Notes: generated by a model not told the origin, from the sequence alone. A DNA stretch of 57,965 nucleotides from Gammaproteobacteria bacterium (GCA_020445255.1 JAGRGY010000007.1:1-57965), one strand, 5' to 3'. Positions 46,672 through 55,934 are shown, counted from the stretch's first letter. A program made the numbers and translations.

Positions 46672-48402
46672 ATGAGTTTCTTCATCCTCAGGACCGGCGA
46701 GCAGCGCGATGCGCCGCCCGGGTCGGCAGCGTTTGCCGGCGCCATGTTTCGCGCGACCGCGCTCGCGCTGCCGGGCATTGACCTTTCGCTGTACGTCGGT
46801 CCGGGACATGCCGCACCCGCGGTGCACCAGGCACCCAACGGCGACACGATCGCGGCGCTCGGTTCGCTGCTGATCGACGGCGCAAGCGCGGACCGGGCCC
46901 TACGCGGATTGCTTGAGCGTTTCGACAGCGAGGATTTCACATGGCAGGGCCTGCTCGGTACGCACATCCTGATCGTCTACAAGAACGCCACACTGTACGT
47001 GCTCGGCGACGGCCTGGGAGCGAACAAGATCTACCGCAACAGCGAGGGGACGCTGTGGTCGAACTCGTTTCTCGCCCTGTGCGAACTCGGAGACCCGGCG
47101 CACCTCGACCCACAGGCCTGCTACGAGTACGTGACCAACGGCTCGGTGTTCGGCACGCGCACACCGATACAGGGATTCACCAGTCTGCAGGCCAACAGCA
47201 TCCTGACCGTCAAGGGTGAACGAACCGACATCCTGCGCCGGCCCAGCCCGATCGCCGACGAACCGCTCGACCACCTGACGACGCTCGACGCGGTCGCCGA
47301 CTTCCATGTACGCCAGCTGGAACAGGTGTTCGAGCCGCTCGCACGGAACTATGGTGACCGCCTGCGGATCTCGTTCTCGGGTGGATTCGATTCGCGCCTG
47401 ATGTTGGCCAACCTGCTCAAGTTCGACGTCCGGCCCTCGCTGTTCGTCTACGGCGACGAGGGCGACGAAGACGTCCGCATCGCACGCCTGATCTGCAGGG
47501 CCGAGGGCCTGGGGCTCGAGGTGATCGACAAGGGGCAGGTACCGCCACCCGACCCGGATGCGTTCGCCGAGGAGACCGAGAAGAACCTGCTCGCTTTCGA
47601 TGCCTGGAAGGTAGAGGCGCCGTTGTTCGACTACGGTGCCGATCGTGAAGACCGACTGAGTCGGCACGTCGACGGTCGTGTGCCACTGAACGGGTCGCTC
47701 GGTGAGATCTACCGCAACTTCTTCTACATGCCGGACCGTCCGTCGAGTACCGGCGCCGTGGTGTCGACCTTCTATTCCCGTTACGACCCGCGCGCGTTCA
47801 CGGCGCGCTTCGACGAAGCGTCCTACCGTGCGGCGATGGCGGCCGCGATGCGCGATGCGATCGGCAGCGACTCCGATGGACTCGAACGCGCCCAGGTCGA
47901 GCAGATCTATCCGAACTTCCGCGGCCGCTTCTGGACCGGCCGCGACGCGCAGATCAACCAGCGATTCGGCGACATGTTCTTTCCCTATCTGGAACATGCC
48001 GCGATCTCGAACACGTCGCGGGTGCCGATCCGCTTCAAGGACCTGGGCCGCCTGCAGGGCAGGATGATCCGTCGCATCAACCCGCGCCTGGCCGCGTATC
48101 CGAGCGACTACGGCTTCGCCCTCGACGGTCCGAGACCACTCAGGTACCGCGTGAAGTCGCTGCTCGGCACGCAACGACCCGCCGCGTTGCGCAGGCTGTC
48201 GTTCCGCCTGACCCACCGCGAGAGGCAGCCTCGTGACGGCGCGTTGGCGCCGGAGTACCTGGGCCGGGTGATCGATCTCGAGTTTCCGGTCATGCGCACG
48301 CTGTTCAACGTCGGCGCGGTGAACTCGGCGGCCCAGTACGGCCTGATCGCGACGCTCGAGTACCTGGCCGCACGCTATGGCATGAGCGTCGCCGACGACT
48401 GA
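46672..48402 (+). CDS. Asparagine-synthetase-like protein with modified glutaminase domain
   Basis: A 576-residue AsnB-like protein. Residues 1-175 resemble a class-II glutaminase domain (ALGSLLIDG, LYVLGDGLGANKIYRNSEG), but the protein starts Met-Ser, so the N-terminal cysteine nucleophile is missing. Residues about 235-480 are an ATP-pyrophosphatase domain with the P-loop SFSGGFDSRL. It could therefore use free ammonia or another amine, or activate a carboxylate for a different purpose. Such proteins occur in polysaccharide loci, which agrees with its neighbours. Asparagine synthesis itself is less likely. Confidence 0.78.
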   Translation: MSFFILRTGEQRDAPPGSAAFAGAMFRATALALPGIDLSLYVGPGHAAPAVHQAPNGDTIAALGSLLIDGASADRALRGLLERFDSEDFTWQGLLGTHILIVYKNATLYVLGDGLGANKIYRNSEGTLWSNSFLALCELGDPAHLDPQACYEYVTNGSVFGTRTPIQGFTSLQANSILTVKGERTDILRRPSPIADEPLDHLTTLDAVADFHVRQLEQVFEPLARNYGDRLRISFSGGFDSRLMLANLLKFDVRPSLFVYGDEGDEDVRIARLICRAEGLGLEVIDKGQVPPPDPDAFAEETEKNLLAFDAWKVEAPLFDYGADREDRLSRHVDGRVPLNGSLGEIYRNFFYMPDRPSSTGAVVSTFYSRYDPRAFTARFDEASYRAAMAAAMRDAIGSDSDGLERAQVEQIYPNFRGRFWTGRDAQINQRFGDMFFPYLEHAAISNTSRVPIRFKDLGRLQGRMIRRINPRLAAYPSDYGFALDGPRPLRYRVKSLLGTQRPAALRRLSFRLTHRERQPRDGALAPEYLGRVIDLEFPVMRTLFNVGAVNSAAQYGLIATLEYLAARYGMSVADD

Positions 48403-48422
48403 GGACGACGGGCGGTGCCCGG

Positions 48423-50075
48423 TCAGCGCGCCGACTTGCGCACCAGCAGGATCACCGGCAACAAGCCGACCAGCATCAGCGCCATCGCCGGCAGCGCGGC
48501 GCGCTCCCACTCGCCTTCCGAGGTCAGCTCATAGATGCGCACCGCCAGCGTGTCCCAGCCGAACGGGCGCAACAGCAATGTCGCCGGCATCTCCTTCATG
48601 ACATCGACCAGCACCAGCAGCCCGGCGGTCAGCAGCCCCGGGCGCAGCATCGGCATGTAGACGCGCCGCACCGTCTGCCATGGGCCGGCGCCCAGGCTGC
48701 GCGCCGCATCACGTATGCTCGGGCGGATGCGTTCCAGGCCGCTGTCCACCGGCCCGTAGGCGACAGCGAGAAATCGCGCGAAGTACGCCATCAACAACGC
48801 GATCACAGTCCCGCTCAACACCAGGCCGATGTCGTCGCCGGTCAGGTATTCGACCGCGTCGGCGACGCGGTTGTCGATCCAGGTCAACGACAGCATGACA
48901 CCGACCGCCAGCACCGAACCCGGCAGGGCATAGCCGAGCGTACCGATGCGCACGCTCAACGCGGTGCTGGCGTCGGCGTGGTAGCGGTTGGCATAGGCCA
49001 GCACAAAAGCACCGATTACCGTCAATACGCCAGACATCACGCCGAGCGTCAGGGTGTGCACGAACAGGTCGACGTATCGGGCATCGAGGTCGCCGATGGC
49101 CCCCCAGGCCCACAGCGCGAGCTGACTCACCGGTGCCGCGAAGGCGAGCACGAACACGCCCCAACCGAACAGGCTCGCCGCCAGCGCGCGCGCGCCGCGC
49201 AGACGCAGGCGGCGTGAGCCGCCTCGACCGCTGTCGGTGAAGCGTGCACGCGCACGATAGCGCCGCTCGACCGCCAGCGCGGCCAATACGATCAGCAGCA
49301 GGATGGAAGCGAGCTGGGCCGCGCTGCGCAGATCGAAGAATCCGAACCAGGCCTTGTAGATCGCGGTCGTGAAGGTATCGAAGTTGAACACCGCGACGGC
49401 GCCGAAGTCGGCCAGCACCTCCATCAATGCGAGACTCAGTCCGGCAACGATCCCGGGACGCGCCATCGGCAGCGACACACGTGCAAACGCCGCCCACGGA
49501 CCGAGGCCGAGGCTGCGCGCCGCCTCGTATGCGCTGCGCCCCTGACCGAGGAACGACACCCTTGTGAGCATGTACACGTAGGGGTAAAGGACCAGCGTCA
49601 TGACGACGATCACACCGAAGGTGTTGCGCACCTCGAACGACCAGGCCGGCGGCAGTCCAAACAGGGTGCGCAACGCGCCCTGCACCGGGCCGGAAAAATC
49701 CATCGCACCGACGAACACGAACGCCAGTACGTAGGCCGGCAGTGCGAACGGCAGCATCAGGGCCCAGTCGAGCCAGCGTCGACCGGGGAATTCGCACATG
49801 CTGGTCAGCCAGGCCAGCGGCACACCCAGCAGCAACGTGCCGGCGGCGACGCCGAGCACCAGTGACAGGGTGTTGCCGAGCAGGCCTGGCAGGATCGTCG
49901 CACCCAGGTGTTGCCAGGTCCCGGTATCGACGCTGACCCAGGCCGCGCCGATCACGGCCAGCGGCACCAGCACCGAAACCGCCAGCAGGCGGCTGGCCCA
50001 GCGCCACGGATCGTTCTCGCGACCCAGGAAGGAGGACCGCGGACCGAGTGCCGAGGGTCGCGTCATCAAGCCCAT
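48423..50075 (-). CDS. Iron(III) ABC transporter permease (FbpB type)
   Basis: A 550-residue inner-membrane permease with about twelve helices in two repeated halves. Each half carries the EAA loop that docks the ATPase (YEAARSLGLGPWAAFARVSLP and IRDAARSLGAGPWQTVRRVYMP). This duplicated layout is typical of FbpB/SfuB-type iron(III) permeases. The ATG at 50075 is preferred; GAGGAG is a little far (13 bases), and an ATG three codons later is possible. It lies 49 bp after the binding-protein gene. The ATPase gene (FbpC) is not next to it. Confidence 0.93.
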   Translation of the reverse strand: MGLMTRPSALGPRSSFLGRENDPWRWASRLLAVSVLVPLAVIGAAWVSVDTGTWQHLGATILPGLLGNTLSLVLGVAAGTLLLGVPLAWLTSMCEFPGRRWLDWALMLPFALPAYVLAFVFVGAMDFSGPVQGALRTLFGLPPAWSFEVRNTFGVIVVMTLVLYPYVYMLTRVSFLGQGRSAYEAARSLGLGPWAAFARVSLPMARPGIVAGLSLALMEVLADFGAVAVFNFDTFTTAIYKAWFGFFDLRSAAQLASILLLIVLAALAVERRYRARARFTDSGRGGSRRLRLRGARALAASLFGWGVFVLAFAAPVSQLALWAWGAIGDLDARYVDLFVHTLTLGVMSGVLTVIGAFVLAYANRYHADASTALSVRIGTLGYALPGSVLAVGVMLSLTWIDNRVADAVEYLTGDDIGLVLSGTVIALLMAYFARFLAVAYGPVDSGLERIRPSIRDAARSLGAGPWQTVRRVYMPMLRPGLLTAGLLVLVDVMKEMPATLLLRPFGWDTLAVRIYELTSEGEWERAALPAMALMLVGLLPVILLVRKSAR

Positions 50076-50124
50076 GGGCGATGATCCGCTCCTCGATCCG
50101 CGCACCTGGACCTGCGGCGCTGCA

Positions 50125-51123
50125 TCAGCGGTAGCCGGCGCGGTCCATGAGCCGGATCGCGTCCGCCTGCAGGCGGCCGGCCTCGTTGACGTTGAGGGCA
50201 TCGGCCTTGAACTCGCCCCAGGCCGCAACGATCGGATCGGTGGCGACCTTCGGGTTGACCGGGTACTCGAGGTTGAGTCCGGCGAAGTCTACCTGCGCCT
50301 CTTCCGACGACAGCCATTCGAGCAGCTGGCGTGCGGCGTCCGGGTGCTTGGCGTGCGCCGTCACGCCGGCGCCGGATACGTTGATATGCACGCCACTGGT
50401 CTGCTGGTTGGGCCAGAAGATCGCGAGTTTGATGTCCGGCTGTTTCTTCTCCAGCCGACCGAAGTAATAGGTGTTGACGATGGTCACGTCGCACTGCCCT
50501 GCCGCGACCGCCTCCATTGCCTTGGTGTCGTTCGAGAACGGCGCCGCGGCGAGGTTGTCGACCCAGCCGCGCACGATCTGTTCGGCCCGGTCCTCGCCGA
50601 GGCGCGCGATCAGCGTCGCGACCAGCGACTGGTTGTAGACCTTCTTCGAGGTGCGCAGACACAGCCGCCCCTTCCATTTCGGGTCAGCGAGGTCCTCGTA
50701 GGTGCTGAGCTCCTGTGGCTTCACCCGCTCGGTGCTGTATACGATCGTGCGTGCCCGCTCCGACAGTCCGAACCAGCGGCCCTGCGGATCGCGCAGGTTG
50801 GCCGGGACGTTGGCGTTGAGCACCGGCGAGTCGATTCCGGCCAATACGCCGCTCTCGGCGGCATACCAGAGATTGCCGGCATCGACCGTGATCAACATAT
50901 CCGCCGGCGTGCGCGCACCCTCTGCCTTCAGGCGCTGCAGCAGCGGCCCCTCCTTGTCGGTGACATAGCGCACCGCGACACCGGTCTGGGCGGTGTAGTG
51001 ATCAAACAATGGTTTGATGAGGTGCTCGTTGCGTGCCGAGTAGACGACCACCTCGTCGGCGGCGTCGGCGACGGGGGCGACCAGTGCGAAGGCCAGGGTC
51101 GCGGCGATGAGTGGACGGATCAT
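50125..51123 (-). CDS. Iron(III)-binding periplasmic protein (FbpA/FutA type)
   Basis: A 332-residue substrate-binding protein with signal peptide (cleavage near ADA-ADEVV). The mature start VVVYSARNEHLIKPLF, the RARTIVYSTERVKP segment and the C-terminal tyrosine pair in VNTYYFGRLEKK are those of the FbpA/FutA ferric-binding family, in which tyrosines coordinate the iron. It captures iron(III) and delivers it to the permease encoded next. GAGG precedes the ATG. The upstream AT-rich DNA with repeats may hold an iron-responsive operator. Confidence 0.93.
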   Translation of the reverse strand: MIRPLIAATLAFALVAPVADAADEVVVYSARNEHLIKPLFDHYTAQTGVAVRYVTDKEGPLLQRLKAEGARTPADMLITVDAGNLWYAAESGVLAGIDSPVLNANVPANLRDPQGRWFGLSERARTIVYSTERVKPQELSTYEDLADPKWKGRLCLRTSKKVYNQSLVATLIARLGEDRAEQIVRGWVDNLAAAPFSNDTKAMEAVAAGQCDVTIVNTYYFGRLEKKQPDIKLAIFWPNQQTSGVHINVSGAGVTAHAKHPDAARQLLEWLSSEEAQVDFAGLNLEYPVNPKVATDPIVAAWGEFKADALNVNEAGRLQADAIRLMDRAGYR

Positions 51124-51148
51124 CGGAATACCTCGTGAATCGTTCCTA

Positions 51149-51176
51149 AATACGAATGATTCGCGATTGTATTCGC
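51149..51176 (-). promoter_or_regulatory. Possible Fur-type operator upstream of the iron-uptake pair
   Basis: An AT-rich stretch with AATAC and GTATT ends 25 bp apart and a direct repeat of ATTCGC twelve bases apart, just upstream of the binding-protein gene. Position and gene function suggest Fur, but the match to the GATAATGATAATCATTATC consensus is poor. Confidence 0.3.
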
Positions 51177-51261
51177 AATCAAGCAGATGTCAACCGCCTG
51201 TGCGGGTGCGGCCGGCGGCTCGCCTTTGCCTGGTCGGGTCCGTTCCGGTCCGTACCGCGGG

Positions 51262-52473
51262 CTACCCGCGCGGGCGGCTGAGGCGCGGCAGCTCTGAGCC
51301 GCGCCCGAGCGCGACGTATTCGAACTGCCGGCGCAGCGGGCCGATGCGCCCGGCAATGCCCAGGCCGAAATTGCGTACCAGGCCGAGCACCGGTCGGTCG
51401 TTGCTGAACAGGTGCTTGAAGCCGTCCATGACCAGCTGCGTCGCGGTGTTGTGACCCTTGCGGCTGCGCTCGTATTGGCGCAGATCGCGCAGCGCCCCGA
51501 CCGGCCGGCCGACGGCGCGGCCCGCGCACAGGGCGTCGACCAGTGCACCCGCGTCGAGAAGGCCGAGGTTCACGCCCTGCCCTGCAAGCGGATGGATCAC
51601 GTGTGCCGCATCGCCGACCAATGCCACCCGGGGACGCACGTACTGCTCGGCGTGCAGCAGGCGCAACGGGAACACCGCGCGCGCACCGCGCAGCGTGAGG
51701 CGTCCGAGACGCGCCTCGCTGGCCTCGGTCAGCAGCTCGTCGAACGCGGTCTCGTCGATCGCCGCGAGTCGTTCGGCCTCGTCGGGACGGGTCGACCAGA
51801 CGATCGAGAACAGGTCGTCGCGCATCGGCAGCAACGCCAACGGGCCGTCGACCATGAAGCGCTGCCACGCCGTCGACCGGTTGCCGAGCTCCGCGTGCAC
51901 GGTCGCCACCAGCGCATGCTGATCGTAGGACGCACCGCGCGTCTGGATACCGACCAGCTCGCGCACCTGCGAATGCGCACCGTCCGCGGCGACGACCAGC
52001 CGCGCACGCACGCGCCGGCGGTCCTCCAGTTGTAATTCGACGCCGTCGTCGTACACGAGACGCCTGAGCTTCGCCGGCACGTGCCGCTCGACATCGGTCT
52101 GCCGCAGTGCCTGCCACAGCGCGCGCACGATCACGCGGTTCTCGATGATGTGGCCGAGATCGGGCTCGGCGATGTCGGCGGCGTCGAAGTGGATCTCGCC
52201 CGCCCCGGCGCGATCCCAGACATGCATGTGGCTGTACGGCGTGGCACGGTCGGCAACAATCCCGTCCCATACACCGAGGTTGTCGAGCAGGTGCTGCGAC
52301 GCACGCGTGATCGCCGACACACGCAGGTCGAAGCTGTCGTCGTCCCAGGCCTCTCCCGGTGCACGCGCCTCGATCAGGGTGACCGCGAAACCCTCGCGCG
52401 CCAGCGCCAGCGCCAGCGCGGTGCCGACCATGCCGCCACCGACCACAGCGACGTCGCACTGCGGCTCAGTCAA
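51262..52473 (-). CDS. ubiI: Ubiquinone-biosynthesis FAD-dependent hydroxylase (UbiI-like)
   Basis: A 403-residue flavoprotein monooxygenase of the UbiH/UbiI/Coq6 family. The N-terminal FAD motif is VAVVGGGMVGTALALALARE, the NAD/FAD motif is VVAADGAHSQVRELVG, and the ribityl motif GDAAHVIHPLAGQGVNLGLLDA follows. It hydroxylates the ring of the ubiquinone precursor, C5 if it is UbiI. The TTG at 52473 is chosen because GGGGG lies just upstream; it overlaps ubiH by eight bases. A longer frame into ubiH is rejected. The identity as UbiI rests on the E. coli-like order pepP-ubiH-ubiI. Confidence 0.87.
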   Translation of the reverse strand: MTEPQCDVAVVGGGMVGTALALALAREGFAVTLIEARAPGEAWDDDSFDLRVSAITRASQHLLDNLGVWDGIVADRATPYSHMHVWDRAGAGEIHFDAADIAEPDLGHIIENRVIVRALWQALRQTDVERHVPAKLRRLVYDDGVELQLEDRRRVRARLVVAADGAHSQVRELVGIQTRGASYDQHALVATVHAELGNRSTAWQRFMVDGPLALLPMRDDLFSIVWSTRPDEAERLAAIDETAFDELLTEASEARLGRLTLRGARAVFPLRLLHAEQYVRPRVALVGDAAHVIHPLAGQGVNLGLLDAGALVDALCAGRAVGRPVGALRDLRQYERSRKGHNTATQLVMDGFKHLFSNDRPVLGLVRNFGLGIAGRIGPLRRQFEYVALGRGSELPRLSRPRG

Positions 52474-53710
52474 GCGGCACCCCCCGCGACAGGCGCGGCT
52501 GGCGGCCGAGCATGCCCATCGCGGCACGCGCGAGCACATGCCGCGCCGGTGGCAGCAGTTCCATTGCCAGCAGGCCGAGGTTGCGGCCGAGACGCACGAC
52601 GCCCAGCGGGTTGGTGAACAGGCGCACCAGGCCGTCGGTCGCGAGCGAGACATTGCGCTGTTCCGCCTGGCGCCATTGCGCATAGCGTTCGAGCACCCCG
52701 GTGGCACCGACATCGCCGCCGCGCGCGTGAGCGTCGCTGACCACCTCGGCCAGCGCGGCGACGTCGCGGATGCCGAGGTTAAAACCCTGCCCGGCGATAG
52801 GATGCAGCGTATGCGCGGCATTCCCGATGATTGCGATGCGGCCGCGCACCGACTCGCGTGCCCGCAGCAGCGTCAACGGATAGGCCGCGCGCCGACCGAC
52901 ACACTGGAAGCGGCCGAGGCGAAAACCAAAGCGCCGCTGAAAGGCGTCGATGAAGGCCGTGTCGTCGAGCGCGAGCACATCGTCACGCTGTTCGTCGCGC
53001 ACGGTCCAGACCACGGCGCAGCGTCCCTCACTCATCGGCAGCAACGCGACCGGACCCGCGTCGGTGAAGCGTTCGTAGGCGACGTTGTGGTGCGGCCGCG
53101 CCGGCGTGATGTTGGTGACGATCGCGGACTGACCGTATTGCCACTGCACGACGGGCACGTCGAGGCTGGCGCGGATCGCCGAGTCGCCGCCATCGGCGGC
53201 CACCAGCAGGCGGCAGCGCAATGTATCGACGACACCGCCGCGCTCGATCCCGACACGCACCTGTCCGCCCTCGTCGACGAAGTCGGTGACCGTGGCCGGG
53301 GCGATGACATCGAGCGCCGGGTCGTCGACGACCCGGCGCACCAACACGCCGCCGAGCGCGCGTGCCGTGACCACCTGGCCAAGCGCGGGTACGCCCTCTT
53401 CGTCCGCACGCAGGCGGGTCGCACCGAAGTGGCCGCGGTCGGAGACGTGGATCTCGCGGATCGGCTCGGCGACCTGCGCGATGTCCGACCACACGCCGAG
53501 CGCCTCGAAGATGCGCTGCGTGCCGTAGGCCAACGCGATGCCGCGGTCGTCGTAGGTCGGCTGGGTGTCGGCGCCGGGCAGGTGTGCCTCGATGACCGCG
53601 ATGCGCATGCCACGCCCGGACAGCGCGATGGCGAGGCTGGCACCCACCATGCCGCCACCGACGATGATCAGGTCGTAGACCGCGTCGTGCGTGTGTGCGT
53701 CAGCTGGCAT
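52466..53710 (-). CDS. ubiH: 2-octaprenyl-6-methoxyphenol hydroxylase (UbiH)
   Basis: A 414-residue FAD-dependent hydroxylase acting on C1 of the ubiquinone ring. The FAD motif is LIIVGGGMVGASLAIALSG, then VAADGGDSAIRASLD and GNAAHTLHPIAGQGFNLGIRDV. It belongs to the same superfamily as the following gene, from which it differs in detail, consistent with duplication before the gammaproteobacteria. It overlaps pepP by 11 bases and ubiI by eight, so the three are co-translated. Confidence 0.93.
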   Translation of the reverse strand: MPADAHTHDAVYDLIIVGGGMVGASLAIALSGRGMRIAVIEAHLPGADTQPTYDDRGIALAYGTQRIFEALGVWSDIAQVAEPIREIHVSDRGHFGATRLRADEEGVPALGQVVTARALGGVLVRRVVDDPALDVIAPATVTDFVDEGGQVRVGIERGGVVDTLRCRLLVAADGGDSAIRASLDVPVVQWQYGQSAIVTNITPARPHHNVAYERFTDAGPVALLPMSEGRCAVVWTVRDEQRDDVLALDDTAFIDAFQRRFGFRLGRFQCVGRRAAYPLTLLRARESVRGRIAIIGNAAHTLHPIAGQGFNLGIRDVAALAEVVSDAHARGGDVGATGVLERYAQWRQAEQRNVSLATDGLVRLFTNPLGVVRLGRNLGLLAMELLPPARHVLARAAMGMLGRQPRLSRGVPLD

Positions 53711-55019
53711 CGGCCATCAGGGCCTCGATCTCATCGGCCGCCTTGGGCACGTCGCGGGTCAGCACATCGGGATCGCCGCGCGTGACGAGGACATCGTCCT
53801 CGATGCGGATCCCGATGCCCTGCCACTTCTTCGCCACGCCCTTGCTGCCGCGCGGGATGTACAAACCCGGCTCGACCGTCAGCACCATGCCCGGCTCGAG
53901 TTCACGCCAGTGGCCATCGATCTTGTAGTCGCCGACATCGTGCACGTCCATGCCCAGCCAGTGGCCGGTCCGGTGCATGTAGAAGCGCGTATACGACTGC
54001 GCCTTCAGGGCCTTGGCCAGGGTACCGCGCAGCAGGCCGAGCTTGAGCAGTCCCCGGGTCAGCACGCGTACGGCCGCGTCATGCGGATCGTTCCAGTGAT
54101 TGCCGGCACGCACCTTGTCGATCGCCGCGTGCTGGGCCTCGAGCACCAGCTCGTACAGCGCACGCTGGGCATCGCTGAAGCGGCCGCCGACCGGGAAGGT
54201 GCGCGTGATGTCCGACGCGTAGCAGTCCAGCTCGCAACCGGCGTCGATCAGGACCAGGTCGCCGTCGTTGAGGACGTCGTCGTTGTCGACATAATGCAAC
54301 ACGCAGGCATTGTCGCCACCACCGACGATCGATGGATAGGCCAGGTGTGCCGCGCCGTCCATCTGACACGCGTGACTGAACAGTGACGCCAGCTGGTACT
54401 CGTACATACCCGGCCGGCAGCGCTTCATCAACCGGCCGTGCGCGCCCGCCGAGATCCTCGCCGCCTGACGCATCGTCGCGATCTCGGCCCTACTCTTATA
54501 TAAACGCATGTCGTGCAGGAAGTGGTCGAGGGCAAGAAATTCGATCGGCCCCTGCACGCCTGACCGGGCACGCGAACGCACCCGACCGACCCAGTCGGAC
54601 ACGCGCTGATCGAAGGCCGGATCACAGCCCATCGCGAAATACACCCGCTCGCGCTCCTCGAGCAGACCCGGCAGGATGTCGTCGAGGTCGGTGATCGGAA
54701 AAGCATCGTCGGCGCCATGATCGCGGACAGCACCGTCGAGCCCGGCGCGATGACCGTCCCACATCTCCTTGGCCGGGTCCTTTTCACGGCAGAACAGGAT
54801 GAACTCGCCGTGCGGCCGACCGGGCACCAGCACCGCAACGGCCTCGGGCTCGGCGAATCCGGTCAGGTAGTGGAAGTCACTGTCCGGGCGGAACGGGTGG
54901 TGCACGTCGCGGTTACGAATCGTCTCGCGCGCGGTCGGCAGGATGGCAATGCTGCCTGGGCCCATCATTGCCATGAGCTGGCGGCGGCGGCGCTTGAACT
55001 CGGTCTGCTTCATCGGCAT
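53700..55019 (-). CDS. pepP: Xaa-Pro aminopeptidase
   Basis: A 439-residue metallopeptidase that releases an N-terminal residue next to proline. The creatinase-type N-terminal domain (FHYLTGFAEPEAVAVLVPG) is followed by the pita-bread catalytic domain with the dimanganese ligands in LVLIDAGCELDCYASDITRTF, the histidine in HRTGHWLGMDVHD, and E/D in LTVEPGLYI. The start at 55019 is one base pair after the ygfB stop; an ATG two codons on is an alternative. It forms the conserved ygfB-pepP-ubiH-ubiI operon. Confidence 0.96.
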   Translation of the reverse strand: MPMKQTEFKRRRRQLMAMMGPGSIAILPTARETIRNRDVHHPFRPDSDFHYLTGFAEPEAVAVLVPGRPHGEFILFCREKDPAKEMWDGHRAGLDGAVRDHGADDAFPITDLDDILPGLLEERERVYFAMGCDPAFDQRVSDWVGRVRSRARSGVQGPIEFLALDHFLHDMRLYKSRAEIATMRQAARISAGAHGRLMKRCRPGMYEYQLASLFSHACQMDGAAHLAYPSIVGGGDNACVLHYVDNDDVLNDGDLVLIDAGCELDCYASDITRTFPVGGRFSDAQRALYELVLEAQHAAIDKVRAGNHWNDPHDAAVRVLTRGLLKLGLLRGTLAKALKAQSYTRFYMHRTGHWLGMDVHDVGDYKIDGHWRELEPGMVLTVEPGLYIPRGSKGVAKKWQGIGIRIEDDVLVTRGDPDVLTRDVPKAADEIEALMADAS

Positions 55020-55020
55020 G

Positions 55021-55608
55021 TCAGCGGCCCTGCCCGGTCGATGCCGTATCCGGTCCTATCGCAGTGGCGAGTTCGGCCCGGATCAACATCACGCCCTCGC
55101 GCACGTATTCTTCGACCTCGATCAACGCCGCGCGGCCCTCGTCGCTGTTGTCGGCGTCCTCGACATCGAGCCGCGTGATCTCCGCGATATCGTTTATGAG
55201 CTCGCGGCTGGTGTCGGTAAATCGCGACTCGATGCCGTCGCCCGCGCAGCCGATGCCGAAGATGAACCCCTGGCACCAGTCACGCAGCGCCCCCAGACGG
55301 CGCGCATCGACGACGATGTCGGACGGCAGCAACAGGCCGAGCCCGGCCGCGGCATCGCGCCCCGAGGCAAGTGCCGTCGCGAATACCCGATCCAGCAATG
55401 CGCGCGCCTCGCTGTCGAGCACGTCGTCTGGATCGAACTCGGCGTACACCTCCTGCTGCCACACGAACAATGGTCGTTCGACGCCGGCGACAGCCATGCC
55501 GAGTGCAAATCCGTGCAGCTCGGCCGGACACTGCGGCATGCCGCTGCGCTGCAGCGCGGCGGCGACGGTTTCGTAATCGGGAAGCGTGGCGGGATCAGAC
55601 GAGCCCAT
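55021..55608 (-). CDS. UPF0149/YgfB family protein
   Basis: A 195-residue protein of the YgfB/UPF0149 family. The family core includes PAELHGFALGMAVAGVER near the N terminus, and WCQGFIFGIGC with the helical end VEEYVREGVMLIRAEL near the C terminus. The family binds other proteins in some species; its molecular task is not settled. It is the first gene of the operon with pepP, ubiH and ubiI, as in E. coli. It is divergent from the zapB-like gene. Confidence 0.92.
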   Translation of the reverse strand: MGSSDPATLPDYETVAAALQRSGMPQCPAELHGFALGMAVAGVERPLFVWQQEVYAEFDPDDVLDSEARALLDRVFATALASGRDAAAGLGLLLPSDIVVDARRLGALRDWCQGFIFGIGCAGDGIESRFTDTSRELINDIAEITRLDVEDADNSDEGRAALIEVEEYVREGVMLIRAELATAIGPDTASTGQGR

Positions 55609-55660
55609 TGGAAACGTCCATCACTGGCGGAACGACGTTCGATCCTAGCACGCCGCGGCA

Positions 55661-55690
55661 TTGACCCGGTCGAGTGACCGAAACTATATT
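55661..55690 (+). promoter_or_regulatory. Sigma70 promoter of the zapB-like/zapA genes
   Basis: TTGACC (55661-55666), an 18-bp spacer and TATATT (55685-55690) form a good sigma70 promoter. The start would be near 55697, only about four bases before the ATG at 55701. Confidence 0.65.
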
Positions 55691-55700
55691 GACCGCAGCC

Positions 55701-55934
55701 ATGGGCAAAGACGACACACAAGGGCTTCAGGAGCAGGATCTGCGCGCACTCGAGGTGCGCGTAGAAGAGCTCATTCGCGCCTGCACCCACCTCAAGGACG
55801 AGAACAAGACGTTGCGTGCGCGCGAACACGAACTGGTTTCCGAGCGCGACCGCCTCGCGGGCAAGAACGACGAGGCCAGGCAGCGCGTCGAGGGCATGAT
55901 CGCGCGCCTCAAGGGCCTCGAGGACGAGGCGTGA
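55701..55934 (+). CDS. ZapB-like coiled-coil protein (TIGR02449 type)
   Basis: A 77-residue protein that is almost entirely coiled coil: the family pattern LEVRVEELIRACTHLKDEN continues to RQRVEGMIARLKGLEDE. Such proteins accompany ZapA in gammaproteobacteria and may support Z-ring assembly. An in-frame GTG at 55674 would add nine residues but lies inside the promoter, so the ATG at 55701 is chosen. No Shine-Dalgarno is visible, fitting a nearly leaderless mRNA. Its stop overlaps the zapA start (GTGA). Confidence 0.82.
   Translation: MGKDDTQGLQEQDLRALEVRVEELIRACTHLKDENKTLRAREHELVSERDRLAGKNDEARQRVEGMIARLKGLEDEA

Noticed and set aside
52474..52821. In-frame N-terminal extension of ubiI
   Set aside because: It lies inside ubiH in another frame; the FAD-binding start of the family begins at 52473.
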